A stretch of DNA of 64,000 nt from Gonioctena quinquepunctata (GCA_018342105.1 JAFIRS010002759.1:62001-126000); one strand, 5' to 3'; shown: positions 34,502-47,557, counted from the stretch's first letter. Translations and numbers: made by a program. Notes: a model not told the origin generated them from the letters alone.

Positions 34502-35379
34502 ACGATCCTGGTTATGACATTCAGTTTGGCTTCCTCCGTCACAGGGCAGCCTAAACGATTGAAGTAACTGGCCATCACCGCCAAATAAACACCAATACTC
34601 TCCGAAGGATGTTGAGTACTTTTTTGTAACTCCTCAAAAAGCGCGTCGTTGTGATTGGCTGACAGATACTCCACTTTGAACTCACTCACCAACTCATCCC
34701 AATTGTTCACTCGAGAACGGCAGTCCTTATAGAATTGGTTGGCTCGGTTGGCAAAAAGGTCCATTCCAGAATCAAACAAAACAACTTTCGGAACATTTTT
34801 GGCCACACGAAGTTCATCCACTATTTTGAAATATGCCGTAACCGAAGTACCTTCACTGTCTCCCGTGAATGTCTGTATATCCCACTTATGTGGTGGAATC
34901 ATTTTGTTAAATGAGTTCAGCGCTGGGTCGGGATCCACAGATAATGTCGAGCTGGCGGCTGCTCCAACGTTCGCAGTGAAAGATATCGACGCCAGTCGTG
35001 CTTCCAGTTGACTGAGTGCAGGTGGGGCAACCCTTGACCAGGAGGGTGAGCTCGACCCACCGACATCACACGTGTGATTGAACCTACCCAATAATGAGAA
35101 CGCCGACGCCACCAAACCTGCTTTCTTCTCCTGTTTATCCGCCTCTTCACCTGGATCCATCCAATCGATTCGTCCCAACACATGCGCCATCTTTGTCTGT
35201 AACTTCTCCGCCTCACTCGACGTCCTTGGCCCACTGAACGAATCTACCAGCCCCGAACTTTCTTCAAGCTCCGTCATAACAGCCGTTCCATCTTCCGCAA
35301 AAGGAAAAGGATACTCAGGATGATGCAAGCTATCCCCACTTCTTTCCATCTGTAATGCCAAGACTAACCTATGTCTCAT
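34465..35379 (-). pseudogene. Ty3/gypsy gag (capsid region)
   Basis: The 304-codon frame has a low-complexity N-terminus and then the capsid. PPHKWDIQTFTGDSEGTSV opens the domain, followed by AYFKIVDELRVAKNV, RANQFYKDCRSRVNNWDEL and SIGVYLAVMASYFNRLG. It is typical of arthropod gypsy-like gag. The start at 35379 is the first ATG of the open frame and lies about 250 bases after the primer-binding-like site. The frame is lost at the end by the indel that separates it from the zinc knuckles. Confidence 0.8.
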
Positions 35380-35621
35380 CTCTTCGCAAGTTCCCGTTCC
35401 AATTCCTCGAATCTTCAGCTCGTATGCGAGCTCTCTCTTACCAGACTATTGACTATCATTTTTCGAGTAATTGTCACTCAAGTGCCACACAAAACACGTA
35501 ATAAAGCCCTACTACACAACTACAATTTAGATCTCACTTCACTTTGAATCCCCAAACGCTATCACCTAATATTGACCAAAAGTTTTTTTTATTAATTTTT
35601 TCTATAATTTTTTTTATGTCT

Positions 35622-35637
35622 CCACGTTGGGCGCCAA
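35622..35637 (-). promoter_or_regulatory. Primer-binding-like site of the minus-strand Ty3/gypsy element
   Basis: Read on the minus strand it is TTTGGCGCCCAACGTG, a common start after a 5' LTR. It follows a likely LTR end, GTGAAAGTCACA. Confidence 0.65.
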
Positions 35638-37220
35638 ATGTGACTTTCACAAACAACTCAAGGTCACTAGGCCACCTGACTACCAATTAACCTCACATGT
35701 GGGTATTTGCGGCTACGCTTATCAGTGCAGATGGGTGGGGTTCACCAGTAGCTAAATTGAAAATTGATGTAAATGGGCGCCAGGTAAGTTAATTGAAAAA
35801 CGCCAAATACCCAAAGTACCACACAACATCACTTACTTAGCAAACGATGTTGGAAATGAAAAAGGTCGAGTACCCAAGTCAATTTTTATTCAAGATCACC
35901 CTTATTTGGTTCACTTTAAACTAAAATCCCAACAATGATGGTTTACTAGAGTAGCATGATAAGAACTAATAAAAATTATACGGGAATCGTATGGTATCTA
36001 CATTTCAATAACGAGACCACAAAATCTAAAGTAAATAGCCAACAATAATACAATCGTGCATATCCACGAAATATTGAATAAATTCGTACACTCTACTGAC
36101 AACGCACAACACTCGTAGGCAGAAATTAAATACCTTCAGCACAAACCAACTCAGGGGTGAAAGCAGTGAGAAAAGCGTCGCGTGAGCTCAGGCGCATGCA
36201 CATATAAAACAAAAAAATGTTGACAAGGGACCAATGTTTTGGTATTAATTTCCGCTGCACAGAATTAAAGTAAGTACAATCAACCTAACATAAATAGGGC
36301 GATCAGTTTAAAAACAAAGAAAACGATAAACCAAATGTTCTTTTACTTGCGTGTATCCAAGATCTTTGTGAGGCACTCTACAACTCTTGCCGTCACTCAG
36401 GTCATCTCATTTCGAGACCAGGATTGCCCCAGGAGCTTCCAGTAGCTTGGTAGATTACTTTCACCAGGGAAAAAAACCATATGGGAAATAATATCTTGTC
36501 AAATATCCTCTCCACTTATAGTTCAACTATCCCCCATCATTAAAATAACACATATGCCGTCCCAAAGCATTTCATTGAGATACCACTCCCAAGTAAACTC
36601 TCGTTACCCCTTCAAGCCGAAGACAAGTTTCAAAAACCGTAGCCATTCTAAATGACTACATTTGAAAAAATATATATATAACCCCTGAGTGGCAAAAAAA
36701 ATAACGAGGTGAGATAACCGGTATGTGCCCCCTTGACCCAATCAAAATAAATGACAACCGGTATATAACATTCCGAACCAATGAAATCCTCAAATAAATC
36801 CTTAGTTAATCCCCAATCCAATCAGTTAATCCCCAATCAATGCATTATATTTGTTCTAAGATGTCTAAAAACCATGGTGTATTCACTTATACCTGTAAAA
36901 TATTGGGACAAATTGGGGGACACCAACCCACTTGATAAAGGGAGTTATCTAGAGTTTTAGATGGCGCCGATGTCGTTTCTCGTCATAATTCAGTAAACTG
37001 CATTTACAGACCACACAGGGTGTTTTCGTGATTTGGGTCTCTGATCCGTTGTGTGATTGTGCTGTTGTCGCCTTTAAGGTTATGTCAATTCGTTGTGAAA
37101 TATTTTGAGGTTGATCGATCTATGTAACATATTTTAGAACAAGCTATTTCATGTACTATATCAGTGTTATATAGAATTTCCGAGAAATGTTTCAAAATGA
37201 TGCGTACCAATTTTGTATGG
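35638..37220 (-). repeat. Possible 5' LTR of the minus-strand Ty3/gypsy element, far end unresolved
   Basis: The LTR should run from 35638 to higher coordinates. No clear second terminus or target duplication is found up to 37 kb. A repeat of TTAATCCCCAATC near 36810-36840 and two ACCGGTAT motifs (36717 and 36758) are visible. No coding sequence is recognised in this 1.6 kb. Confidence 0.35.
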
Positions 37221-37541
37221 TTAATTTTCTATTGAAACGGCTCCACCGAGTTGGTACTTATGTATTTCTGTCCCATCAACATAAATTCAAAATCGGTGCT
37301 TGTTCAAAATGTATGTGGATAGTGGAAAGGGCCTAACAAATTTCATAAATTATAATTAAAATGTGTTTTGAACGTTTCTTATTGCTAAAAAAGGCGGAAA
37401 AGGGTATGTTCTTGATCTTTGAACCTCCGAAAGTATTGGAGAACGACGCGTTTTGACTTTGAATTCGTGTTCATGGGACAAAATACATAGGTAACACCAA
37501 GTGGATAGTCTCAACTCGACGGAGCCGTTTAAACAATTAAT
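37221..37541. mobile_element. Hairpin MITE-like element
   Basis: The arms 37221-37295 and 37449-37541 are inverted copies (about 75 and 92 bp with indels). They share AAACGGCTCC, CGAGTTG, TATGTATTT and GTCCCAT. The central 150 bp is AT-rich and non-coding. Confidence 0.65.
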
Positions 37542-38162
37542 TTGGACAATCCCGCTCTGCTTAAGAAGTTGAATTTAATATTATTTTATCTGTTCAAGAT
37601 ATTCAGATGTGTCTCAGGAAAGAACTTACATCTTATGTATAATTTTCAGCAAATGACATGAATGAATGGTAAATGTCTCTACTACACAAAAACTTTTTAA
37701 AATACTTTTCAAAATAAATTTGGACAGATTGATGAATAAAAGGAATACCAAAATTTCCCGAAAGATTATGTGAAGTTGGATAATCCTCCTCTGTTCAATT
37801 TGCAGTATTATCAGGTAAAAGATGTACTTTTTTGTCGTTGTCTTATGTGGCACTTGTTATTCTATTTTGAGGGTAGCCAATTCTTTCTCCTTTATTCTGG
37901 AAACAGCAAATGATCAGAAAAGCTTGATTTACATTTTTGACATAAAATGAGTAACGAATTCAATCTCATGGTTTCTATTCTTTTCGCAATGAATTAAAAA
38001 TAGAATGTAGAATGAGGAAACACTTCGGGTATTCTCGTATTTGCAAGATCAATAAAATAATTATGTTTTTGGGTAGAATAAAATATAGGTATTATGAGAC
38101 TATATTGTCATAATCAGTCAAAAAATTGATTCCGAGGTTCTTTTGATTCAAACATTAATATG

Positions 38163-38163
<1 letters not shown>
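37542..38163. other. No gene recognised
   Basis: AT-rich sequence with no supported feature. Confidence 0.5.

Positions 38164-38211
<48 letters not shown>
38164..38211. repeat. TA microsatellite
   Basis: An uninterrupted (TA)n tract of about 48 bp. It lies just before the LINE fragment that the pogo element entered. Confidence 0.9.
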
Positions 38212-38216
<5 letters not shown>

Positions 38217-38259
38217 GGTGATCACTGCATTCAACGTATTAGCTCATTGACAATGAGTA

Positions 38260-40986
38260 CCGTAGAATGGGGATACTTTGAATCTTGGGTATACTTTGAT
38301 CGATACATCTTTTGAATTTTAAATACTCCTAGCCACGCTATTTATGCAACCATCAATACAGTTCCAGTTCCATTGTGGTTCACTTGATACTAGTTGTCAT
38401 CACTCTGCTTGACGAAGCAGTATTGTCAGTGTTTGTGCTGAATTGCTCATTTTTACGTTGACGCCTGATTCATAAGGTTTGCAAAACTTTGTGCCTACAC
38501 CAGTAAGTTTTATTTTTCATATTTTTTCTGCTTTACTACTATATTAGGCATATATTTGGGAATGCATAGGAATAATGTGTTGAGTAATTTTTCCTTAACC
38601 TAACTTTTGGTAGAGGTCGTTATTTCAAGGAGTATCTTTGATCGGTGTCTGGGGTTACATTGTCACTTGATCAATTTTGCCCCTTCGGTTGAATTACTTA
38701 AAATGCTTAGATAAATATTCTAAGTAATTTTGTTTCATCTCCAGCAAAATGGCCCGCAAACACAAACGTTTGCTTCGATCTAGATCCTACCGAAATTACT
38801 CCAAGGAAAAGTTGGAAGAAGCACTAGGAAAGGTGGTTGATGGTACACTGTCCATTCGCGAGGCGACAAGACAATTTAGTATTCCATTTGGAACCATGTA
38901 TAACCGATTAAAAGGAATCCATGGTAATAATTTGGGTCGTTCAATAATTTTCACCCATGACGAGGAGTTGGCCATTCTAAAATCGGCTGCCAAATGCGCG
39001 GATTGGGGATTCCCCTCATCGCTTCTGGATATGAGAATTATGGCCAAATATTATTTAGATAGAAGAGGAAGAACGGTGCATTTATTCAAGAATAACCTTC
39101 CTGGAATAGACTGGACATACAGTCTTCTTCAGCGACATAAAAAATCTTACGGATAACGCATATCTACAAACATTGAAAGGGCTAGAGCATCAGTGTCAAG
39201 GGAAACTTTGGGAGAATTTTACGACAACTTGGAGAACACACTAAGAGGTTTACCATGCAGCAATATATTAAATTATGACGAATCTAATTTGTCCGATGAT
39301 CCCGGCAAGAAGCGTGGGATTCATAGACGGGGCGTGAAATACCCGGAAAAGGTAATGAATCACTCGAGAAGCTGCACCACAATTATGGTATGTGGTGCAG
39401 CAGATGGTACATTATTGCCGCCCTATGTGATTTATAGAAGTGTCCACCTTTATGACTCTTGGAGAGAAAATAGTCCAAGAGGACCTCCATGTTGTAACAA
39501 GCCGTGTTGTAGCTTGGGCACAAGATATAATCGCACCATAAGTGGTTGGATGGATGGTGTGACCTTTCGAGATTGGTTTACCACTTCATTTTTGCCACAT
39601 GCAAAACGTTTAAAAAGGAGAGAGGCTCTGATTGGGGATAATTTGTCATCTCACTTGGATGATGGTGTCTTAAAAATGTGTGTTGAAAACGATATTGATT
39701 TCATTTGCTTGGTTCCAAATTCAACCCATATTTGCCAGCCCTCAGACGTTGGGTTCTTTAGACCAATGGAAGGGGCATGGCGTGAAACACTAACAGATTT
39801 TAAATTGCAAAGTCTGCGTCTAAGCACTGTTCCCAAAGATATGTTTTCATCTCTTCTGAAAAAAAGCCTAAATAAAATGGACACCGTAACCGCGCGAGTT
39901 GTCAAACCAAACGAAACCAACCAGATACAATTTGAAACCAGCAAGTTAGAATCTGCAATCAAACGAAACTTGATCAATTCTTTCCGGAGTACTGGTATTC
40001 ATCCTGCAGATCGGGAGCAGGTTTTCAAGAAGTTGCCACCAGAACAAATTGCTGACCCTACCCCTATTGTCGAAAATGCACTGACAGCATTTTTGAAACA
40101 GCAAAGATTCGGAGACGCAGTCCCTTCACAGAGAAAAAAACACGACTAGAGGTTCAACCTGGATGTAGTATATCCACGGCAGCATATCTGACGATGACGA
40201 AGATGGGGAGCTTGGAATCGAAGACCGTCCTGCTTCTGTCTCTTCAATTTGCGATGTTGGAGAAGAGGGAGCTAATTCAGAAGATTTCGAAGTTGGCCAA
40301 TTTATTTTGGGCACGTTTTACTCCCAACGAGGGAAAAAAACATATAAATATGTTTGTAAGGTCCTGGAAGTGGACTCCAACATTCTTGTTGTGGGATTAA
40401 AATCAGTAAGAAAAAGTAAAAGACTATTTCGACTTGTTCCTGATGACACCTCCGAGCTCAAAGCAAGTGATATTATTAAGATTCTACCAAATCCCTCTTT
40501 GGAGAAAAATGATAATATCTTTTATAAATTTGAAATTGATATTGAAGTTTCAGAAATGTAGCATATTATGTGAATTTTCATTTCCTTTTGTGTACCTATA
40601 TTATTTCTGTTCCTTTTATAATGAATAAAGATTAGTTGGTAGAATGGTTTTAAGTGTGATCAAACTTACCCCAAATTGCATTTCTGCCCTTAGAAAAATG
40701 GGAAAAATTTTTAATTATTTTTTTAAACCTTTTTAGTGGGGTTACTTTAATATTCCGTTGAAAACGCTAGGGTGATCAAAGTAACCCCAATCTCAGGTAG
40801 AACTTTGATCATCAACTCTTTATTTTTTTTCTCGAGAATTTTTTAATTGTTTGCTTCCATTTTTTCAAAATCGTTAGTAAAATAAAAACCGATATTGGAG
40901 TTTGTTTTTGCAAATTTTAATGCTGAAGGAGCAAAAGTTATTTCACTTCGAACTAAAAAATTGATCAATGTATCCCCGTTCTACGG
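38260..40986 (+). mobile_element. Pogo-like DNA transposon, nearly complete
   Basis: The termini CCGTAGAATGGGGATACTTT (38260) and its inverted partner ending at 40986 (CCCCGTTCTACGG) are flanked by TA at 38258-38259 and 40987-40988. Inverted sub-repeats about heat of GGGGTTACTTT and GATCAAAGT recur near both ends (38280-38310 and 40735-40815). The 2.73-kb body carries one plus-strand transposase gene with few defects. Confidence 0.9.
38749..40561 (+). pseudogene. Pogo-like transposase (HTH_psq plus DDE_1), few defects
   Basis: Residues about 1-60 hold a Psq-type helix-turn-helix (SREATRQFSIPFGT-like, here SIREATRQFSIPFGTMYNRL) that would bind the ends. A second DNA-binding segment follows with GFPSSLLDMRIMAKYYL. 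The DDE core has NYDESNLSDD, then IGDNLSSHL, then NSTHICQPSDVGFF, so all three aspartates are present. There is one in-frame TAA at 39154-39156 and a stop at 40147-40149. Single-base shifts near 40140 and 40180 lead into an acidic tail (SDDDEDGELGIED) and a C-terminal 85-residue module ending at 40561. The start ATG at 38749 follows a Kozak-like AAA. The enzyme would move the element at TA sites. Confidence 0.85.
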
Positions 40987-43182
40987 TATGTGTATTGTAG
41001 AAAACTGGGATGTAGTATTAAATGAAAACGACCCTCAACTCGGAACCAATGTCTTCTTGAATAAGCCTAATAACTTATTAAAATAAAATAAAAAACAAAA
41101 AAAATAAAAGGTAAACTGAATAAACTACTGAATAAAACTAAAAATAAGTATTATCTTAAACAAATTAAAAACAATAAAAATGATCTAAAAAAAAACGTAT
41201 CGACTAATATCAGAAGCTACCAATGAAAGAAATAACAATAAAAATATCTTACAGATAGCTAACGGAGATGGTGTTGTATTTAATGATACCAAACTAATGG
41301 CAAATTATTGTAATAACTATTTTAATAATGTTGGCTTACACATGATTAAAGAAATTGACACTTCATTAACAATTAATGAAAATATTGAAATAAATCCCAA
41401 TTCTATGTTTCTCAATCCAATAACAGAAAACGAACTCATAGAGCATATTTCTACATTGAAAAATAACACTTCCCCTGGCATAGATGGAATAACTACTGAA
41501 ATAATCAAACAGATCCCCCAATACATTCTCCAACCCCTTAAACATTTATTCAATCTGATCATCCAAAAGGGACATGTCCCCACTCAGTTCAAATCTTCTA
41601 TAATTACACCAATTCATAAAACTGGCGACAAAACTAAAATTAGTTATTACAGACCTATCAGTGTTATAAACAGCTTTGGAAAGATCTTCGAAAAATGTCT
41701 AAAAACACGCTTAGTACAATTTTTTGATGAAAATAAGATTATACATAATCACCAATATGGGTTTCGCGCCGGTATAGCTACTACTGATGCCATGTACAAT
41801 GTTATAACAAGTATTACAGAGGGACTTGATAAAAACAAAAAATGCATTGCAGTGTTTTTAGACTTGGCAAAAGCATTCGACACTGTTGACCATGCAATAC
41901 TTCTTAACATACTGGAACGTTTTGGTATACGTGATGCAGTGTTGGATGTCTTTAGCAGTTATTTGACTAATCGGGAACAATGTGTTAAAATAAACAATAC
42001 CTTAAGTGAAACTATTACTATAAGAATGGGGGTCCCCCAAGGAACCGTTCTTGGTCCAATACTTTTTCAAGCTTATATAAATTAACTGCTCTGTTTAAAC
42101 GGGAAAGCAACAATTATATCATACGCTGATGATACGGTTGCGATCTTGAGTGGAAACACATGGCCTGAAACTAAAAATTATGTCCAGCAGAGCATGGAAG
42201 CAATTGATAAATGGCTGAGTATGTATCGCCTTTCATTAAACGCTAGTAAGACCCACTATCTCGCCTTCTCTATATCAGCAACAAACAGACCTTATTTCTC
42301 AAGTATTAAAGTTCCCGGTATGAGAGATGAAATTAAAGAATCAAACGAGGTGAAATACCTGGGCATAATTATTGACGAAAATCTAACAATCATATTGACT
42401 ACATAACAAAAAAGGTGAGGAAGCTAATATACAACCTTTACCAGCTACGACAGTTTTTAGCGAAAAATCTACCCAAACTAATTTACAAATCTCTAGCTGA
42501 ATCACTTTTTCGTTATGGTATTCTGGTGTGGGGGGCAATGTATAAGAATTCTTTACAAAAACTGAACACAATACAAAACTATATTCTAAAAATAATTTTG
42601 AAGAAAAAAGGATCTTTCCATACAAACCTTATATATACAGAAGACATTAGTAATATCCGTACATTATATTTTCACAGTGTATGTATGTATGCATTCAAAA
42701 AGAAAATACTTCAGAATTCTGTTCCAACAGCTTATACCACTAGAAGCACTACAAACGAACTGCTACCCGCTCCAAAATTTAATAAAAATGTTTGTCACCG
42801 TTTCTTAACTTATACGTTACCCAAAACTTGTAATATTCTACCCCTCTAAAGGTAAAACATATTGAAAATCATAAAACCTTCTCGAGAGAATCAAAAAACT
42901 TAATCTTCGCAAATTACTTCGAATTTATCAAAATACTAGAACATCAATAGTTACACCAACATGATGTAAAACCACTATTTGATCCTTTACTTTCTGTACA
43001 CAACTGTAATTTTAGATCAATTAATATTACTTTGTAGCACAACACAAGTGTTAAGTCACTTATGTGCTTTCTGTACACAATCTGTACCCTGTTCCTTATA
43101 TATTGTATCAACTTTCATACTTGTTTGTTTTATCATTCTTTATTATTATGTTATTAACCCAATTTATCTTTGTATCATACTT

Positions 43183-43239
<57 letters not shown>

Positions 43240-43290
43240 TTCTTATTCTGTATCACTTTTATCATTTTGTGTACAATAAATAAGTAAATG
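40987..43290 (+). mobile_element. 5'-truncated CR1/L2-like LINE interrupted by pogo
   Basis: LINE coding sequence resumes exactly after the pogo right end and runs to about 42850. An AT-rich 3' region with a TA microsatellite (43185-43231) and an AATAAATAAG end near 43276 follow. About 48 bp before pogo (38212-38257) is open in the same frame across a rejoined single TA. This suggests that the pogo element landed inside the LINE. Confidence 0.75.
40990..42849 (+). pseudogene. LINE reverse transcriptase ORF with stop and frameshift
   Basis: A basic linker is followed by the RT. NTSPGIDGITTE, YYRPISVINSFGKIFEK, QYGFRAG, AVFLDLAKAFDTVDHAIL and GVPQGTVLGPILFQAY lead to an in-frame TAA at 42083-42085. 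Still in the same frame comes ISYADDTVAILSG with the catalytic Asp pair. EVKYLGIIIDENL is followed by a frameshift near 42400. The thumb and C-terminus (YGILVWGAMY) run to 42849. It is closely similar in layout to the LINE at 8.5-10.9 kb but not a recent copy. The endonuclease is absent. Confidence 0.85.
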
Positions 43291-44050
43291 AATATGTATG
43301 AATTAATTTGTGTCTTCTCTGAACTACCTTTGCATATTGAAATGATTTTTTTAATTTGTGATTGTAATGTATCTAGTAACTAACAAGTCAAATACTTTTA
43401 TATTTATTTTTAATATCAAATATATTTTGTACAGAAATTTTCCCATGAGATGACAATCTTCTGACTAAAAGTATTGTAAAATTCTAAATATAGTGTATAT
43501 TTTTCTAAGATACATGGGACCCTCAGTGACGGTTCGGAATTCACTAGCCAAAATCAAGATATATTCATATTCATAGAATGAAAAGTCCAAGCTTACTTGT
43601 GAAATTCATGTGTTTATTGAAAAGTTATAATTATCCTAATAATAGTCATTAGCCTTCTCGATCTTGGGAGTGGGCCTTGTTCTTCCGAACAACTGCTTGG
43701 TTTAGATTGCCCTCCTCCGATTATCTCATGCAGGGTGTTACTTACTGAAAAATAAAAGAGAAGCTGATTTATAATTTTGTGTCTTTTCCTCACCTTTGTT
43801 AGAGGGGCTGACCTTTTCCGGAGAAGTCATTACAAGATTAGGAATTAAAAATAACGGATACTCCCTCTGGTGTCGATTTTTGAAACTATAGATAAGTACA
43901 TTGTTTACTTTCCGAAACATTGATGTTTATATGCTTTCAGCCATTGTATACCTGAAACTTGTCGGATCTCTTGTGATTGTTGACATTTAATGAAATAATT
44001 GTTTACCTGGTGAATGTTCTGTTGACTATTGTACGTCCTCGAGTAAAAAA
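43291..44050. other. No gene recognised
   Basis: AT-rich intergenic sequence with no supported feature. Confidence 0.5.
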
Positions 44051-44320
44051 ATGAGTGATTCAAGTTCAAATCATTATTGTTGGGTACATCAATGTGACTC
44101 TTGGCAAAACAATACCGTTGTACTGGATTGAGTTTTCATCTTTTTCCGTGAGAAAATGAACGTAACGTTCTGGTGCAGACTAATCTAGGATTGAGCGAGT
44201 CTATAAACAGACGATGGGCTCTTGAAGAAAAATACCGTCCTTTTCCAAAATCTTCCTGTATTATCTGTGGCCAAGAAAAAAAGTGCAAAAGAACCTTCAA
44301 AGAGAGTTGAGAGGAAAGAA
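44051..44320 (+). pseudogene. Possible THAP zinc-finger remnant
   Basis: The frame from the ATG at 44051 reads NHYCWVHQCDSW, then after a stop FIFFREK, and in the next frame VQTNLGLSESINRRWALEEK and SCIICGQ. THAP domains begin C-x2-4-C and have a hydrophobic F..FP patch, and the later part resembles sequences that accompany THAP in insect transposase genes. Two stops and a frameshift are present. Only the general layout supports the call. Confidence 0.35.
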
Positions 44321-46600
44321 AAGAAAGTTAAGAAGGGAACAAAGATATATTATTCATACAGAATGGAGAAAGATTGACTATATATGTATATCTAGGTGAT
44401 AAGGACACATTTTCACACCATCTTGTTTGTTTTAGATAAAATAAAAAAAAACTGTTTTTGTCAGTTTTATTTTCAATTCGAACATTAACAAATAATGAGT
44501 AACATTTCTTCAAAATAATTCATAATAATAATTCCCGATGACTTCACTAAGCTGTCCAGATTTTTTTGCAAGCAAATTTGAACATACTTTGTCTCCTTTA
44601 AAATGAGTTTTCGCAAATGATATTGTCTAAAGATTCAAATACACCACTTCACTAGAGTCTTGAAATGAATAACACTACACAAAAAAACTGGAAAATAATA
44701 CCAAATGGAAATATTTTAAGAAAAACTCCAAACACAAGTGACAACCTCTGAGAAAACACACAAACAATGTACGTATATCTGCTTTGATTTTTCTCCACTC
44801 TGGCGCTGGCATCTAATTTTGATTTCCCAAAAGCTGGATGCAGCCTGGATTCATCGATTTCTCAACTTCATCAGCAGATTTTATGATATCTACAATGAAC
44901 TCTCTGATTTTGTTCAGATCAGAAGGTTGTTAGAGAGGTAATGGTCCGGCATAGATGGGCAGTGAATGGCTTGGTAATAATTTGTATCGGAAAGTTTAAT
45001 GGAACAATGTCACTGAAGACATTTTCCAATCCCCTCAATTTTCAAGTTAATTCGTCATCTAGAGATATCAGTCCACTCTCCTACCTTTTCTCCTTCCTTC
45101 GTAGAAGTTTCCATGATCCCAAAAAGGCCATTTGAGGAGAAATCACTTTGGAAAAATCTTCAAGCAAAATTGAGCAGTCATTTGATTTTTGACAGACAGA
45201 TGTGAACATTGTAGTAAATTTCAAGGATTTTATCTCATTTTCGCGCCAACTGTTCTGAGCGGCAGCTTGTTCATAGAACTTTAAAGAACTATAATCTTTG
45301 TAAACGATCAATTCATAATTTTTGCATAAAAATAGGCAGTAATGTTGACAGAAAATAAAATTTCAACGGTTTGAAGTTTGACATTTAGCATGACACAAAC
45401 ATTCCTTAACCACGCCATCCACTAATGAAGTTCCAAGCAGAATTCAACGCCAATCGTTTGTTGTCCCCCAAAAATTGTAAACAAAATCGAATCAGTGAAT
45501 ACCCCAGGGTTTTAAGGCAACTCAGTGTGTTCCCCATTACAAAATGCATTCGCCAACCACATCGATGCGGAATACGAAAATTTCAAAGCTTTTCAATCCT
45601 GTTGAATTTATGATTTGTGAATTGTTGTTATTTCTACAAAACTATTCGAACATTCACTCAGTCATAAATACCATTGTTGTGTGTTTATTAAAATGAATCG
45701 TGTTTGTATATTGTGTGGTCAGTCACAGGCTGTCGATTTTTTGCCGCACTAATGCAGGTGAGTGAAATTGCTAAAAATAACATATTTTATAACTTTATAA
45801 AATCGATAGGGGATATTTTTTCTCCAATAATCTTCCATAACGAATTCTAAGGCTTTCAAGAATGTGGTGACAATTTATATATTGCATTTTCGGTTGTGAA
45901 ATATATAGTTTGATTTTTGGGTAAATTTATAGTCTCCAACGATTTTTACCTATGGTCTATGCATGTCATGCAAAGAATCATGCAAAGACCTTTTTAAAAA
46001 TTTTGATATGCTGTTATTCATTCAGAATGCATGATTTTGCTGAAGCAAGACGGAGATTACATATTGAATTAATTGTCTTTAGGGGACATTTCTTTCTGAC
46101 TGATATATGCACAGCTTTTTATAATGCACTAGTCTTAATTAAGACTGGAATAGAAAATCAAATAACTATCTGTATGAAAATGCAAATATTTTCATCTCGA
46201 CTTGAACCGGGTCAAGGAGATGTCTGATTGATATAAAATTTGTGAATATTTAATGAGGGGAATGTCCAGAATCCGTTTATCAAAAGAGGGGTGAATATTT
46301 TTTATACGATTTGAAATATAAAATAACTAAAATAAAATGTTTGATTGCTTCACTTATTTCGAACTATGTCATCGCAATTTATCAACGAATATCAAGCAGA
46401 TCCGAATTGTTGTTTTGAAAAATATGATTTCAGAGATCGTGGTATTTGAGTGAGATAGCACAATGAAGGCTATCATAAAGTGAGTTCTTTCTACAGGGAT
46501 TTGGGTAAAATTGCAGGATTACTTGCTGAATAAAATAGACGAAAATTATTTACGATATTTATTTTTGTTTTCTCACTATAACTATATTAGAGTTTCAGTT
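44321..46600. other. 2.3 kb without a recognisable gene
   Basis: Several frames of 60-90 codons occur on both strands (for example 45081-45311 minus and 45952-46227 plus), but none shows a domain, splice-site support or repeats. A short MNRVCILCGQSQ peptide near 45693, followed by a GTGAGT donor, is suggestive of a zinc-binding first exon but too short to call. Confidence 0.4.
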
Positions 46601-46639
46601 TTTTTCATCCACTTTAGTTTCTCTATGGAGAATTAAGAA

Positions 46640-47557
46640 TTGGGTGGTGGTATGGAATTTTCCGATTAGATTGCTTCACCATGGTTCACGCAGGTGGATG
46701 CAAGAATAAAAAGGCTCATGAAATTGTCCCTGTGATGAGAAGCGAATTTGTAACAGCATGTATATCCTGAAATACTTTTATCCAAATGAAACTGTCGAAG
46801 ATTTTGCACCGATATTTTTTAAATTTTGGGTGGTAACAACTGGCTCATGAGTCAGTCATATATGGTCCACTATTTTTTTGTAGATATTAGAGTTCTTGAA
46901 GTTGAAAATAATTTTTCTAAGTGAAACGTTGTCACCTCTGGAACACAAGTTATATAGGATTTTCCGAGGATTCTGGGAACTTCATATGAGAAATAAGTAC
47001 ATTTCAACCAAAACAGAATTCTTAAAAAAACAAAAATATTTATCAAAAACATTTTGGTTGTAGACCCTACAGAGTAAAATTATTATAATACTGATTTGAC
47101 ACGATTTTCCATAGTTGCCTCAGGTATGCATTCTTTTGATGACAAAAACTATAGGAACACTAAAATGATGAATTTTACAGATATTGATGATGACTTTTCG
47201 GCAATTTCTTTTCATAAGTTGTTTTTATTGAAAGCTCTCAGCTATCACAAAAAGGGACATTAGTTTAAGACTCTATTATGAATTTATAAAAACTCCTTTG
47301 AAGTGTGAGTTCTTGTATTTCTATATAAAAGCACAGAGAGAAGAAACATGTGGAAACTGCCCGTTCTCTGATATAATACCAATAAACACCTGCTTTATAT
47401 TACCTTGACCTGAAAATTTATATAAAATAAAATCAACCCAATTTCCACTCACAAGTGGACGTCGGATTAACTTGAAATATCGCAAACGTACAGAGAACCC
47501 AAAACAATAATCAATTATCGTTTCATTCACGTGTTCAAGCAAAGTCGAAGTCCTCAT
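46640..47557 (-). pseudogene. Unrecognised gene fragment A, paralogous to 48784-49470
   Basis: Three minus-strand patches have counterparts in the same order at 48.8-49.5 kb. These are VFIGIISENGQFPHVSS (near 47400-47340), VPEVTTFHLEKL (near 46945-46905), and an IWIKVFQDIHAVTNSLL-like segment (near 46800-46740). Conservation is better at the amino-acid level than would be expected for non-coding repeats. Stops and indels break it. No known family is recognised. Confidence 0.35.

Larger units (their letters stand above)
32699..35640 (-). mobile_element. Ty3/gypsy retrotransposon, minus strand, lacking RNase H and integrase
   Basis: On the minus strand the order is a primer-binding-like site (35637-35622), gag, zinc knuckles, protease and RT. 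Coding homology stops near 32860. The next 160 bp to 32699 contains AATAAA and ends GTGAAGGTCACA, close to the sequence before the primer-binding site (GTGAAAGTCACA). It may be a short remnant of the 3' LTR, so about half of pol is deleted. The gene set is in better condition than the plus-strand gypsy element. Confidence 0.8.

Noticed and set aside
40895..41086. 63-codon plus-strand ORF
   Set aside because: It reads from inside the pogo right terminus across the TA site into the LINE, so it is a junction artefact.
42979..43287. Hydrophobic ORFs with IYIYIY runs
   Set aside because: They are translations of the TA microsatellite and LINE 3' region.
45690..45760. Short zinc-finger-like first exon (MNRVCILCGQ) with a GTGAGT donor
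   Set aside because: An in-frame stop precedes the donor and no downstream exon could be found.
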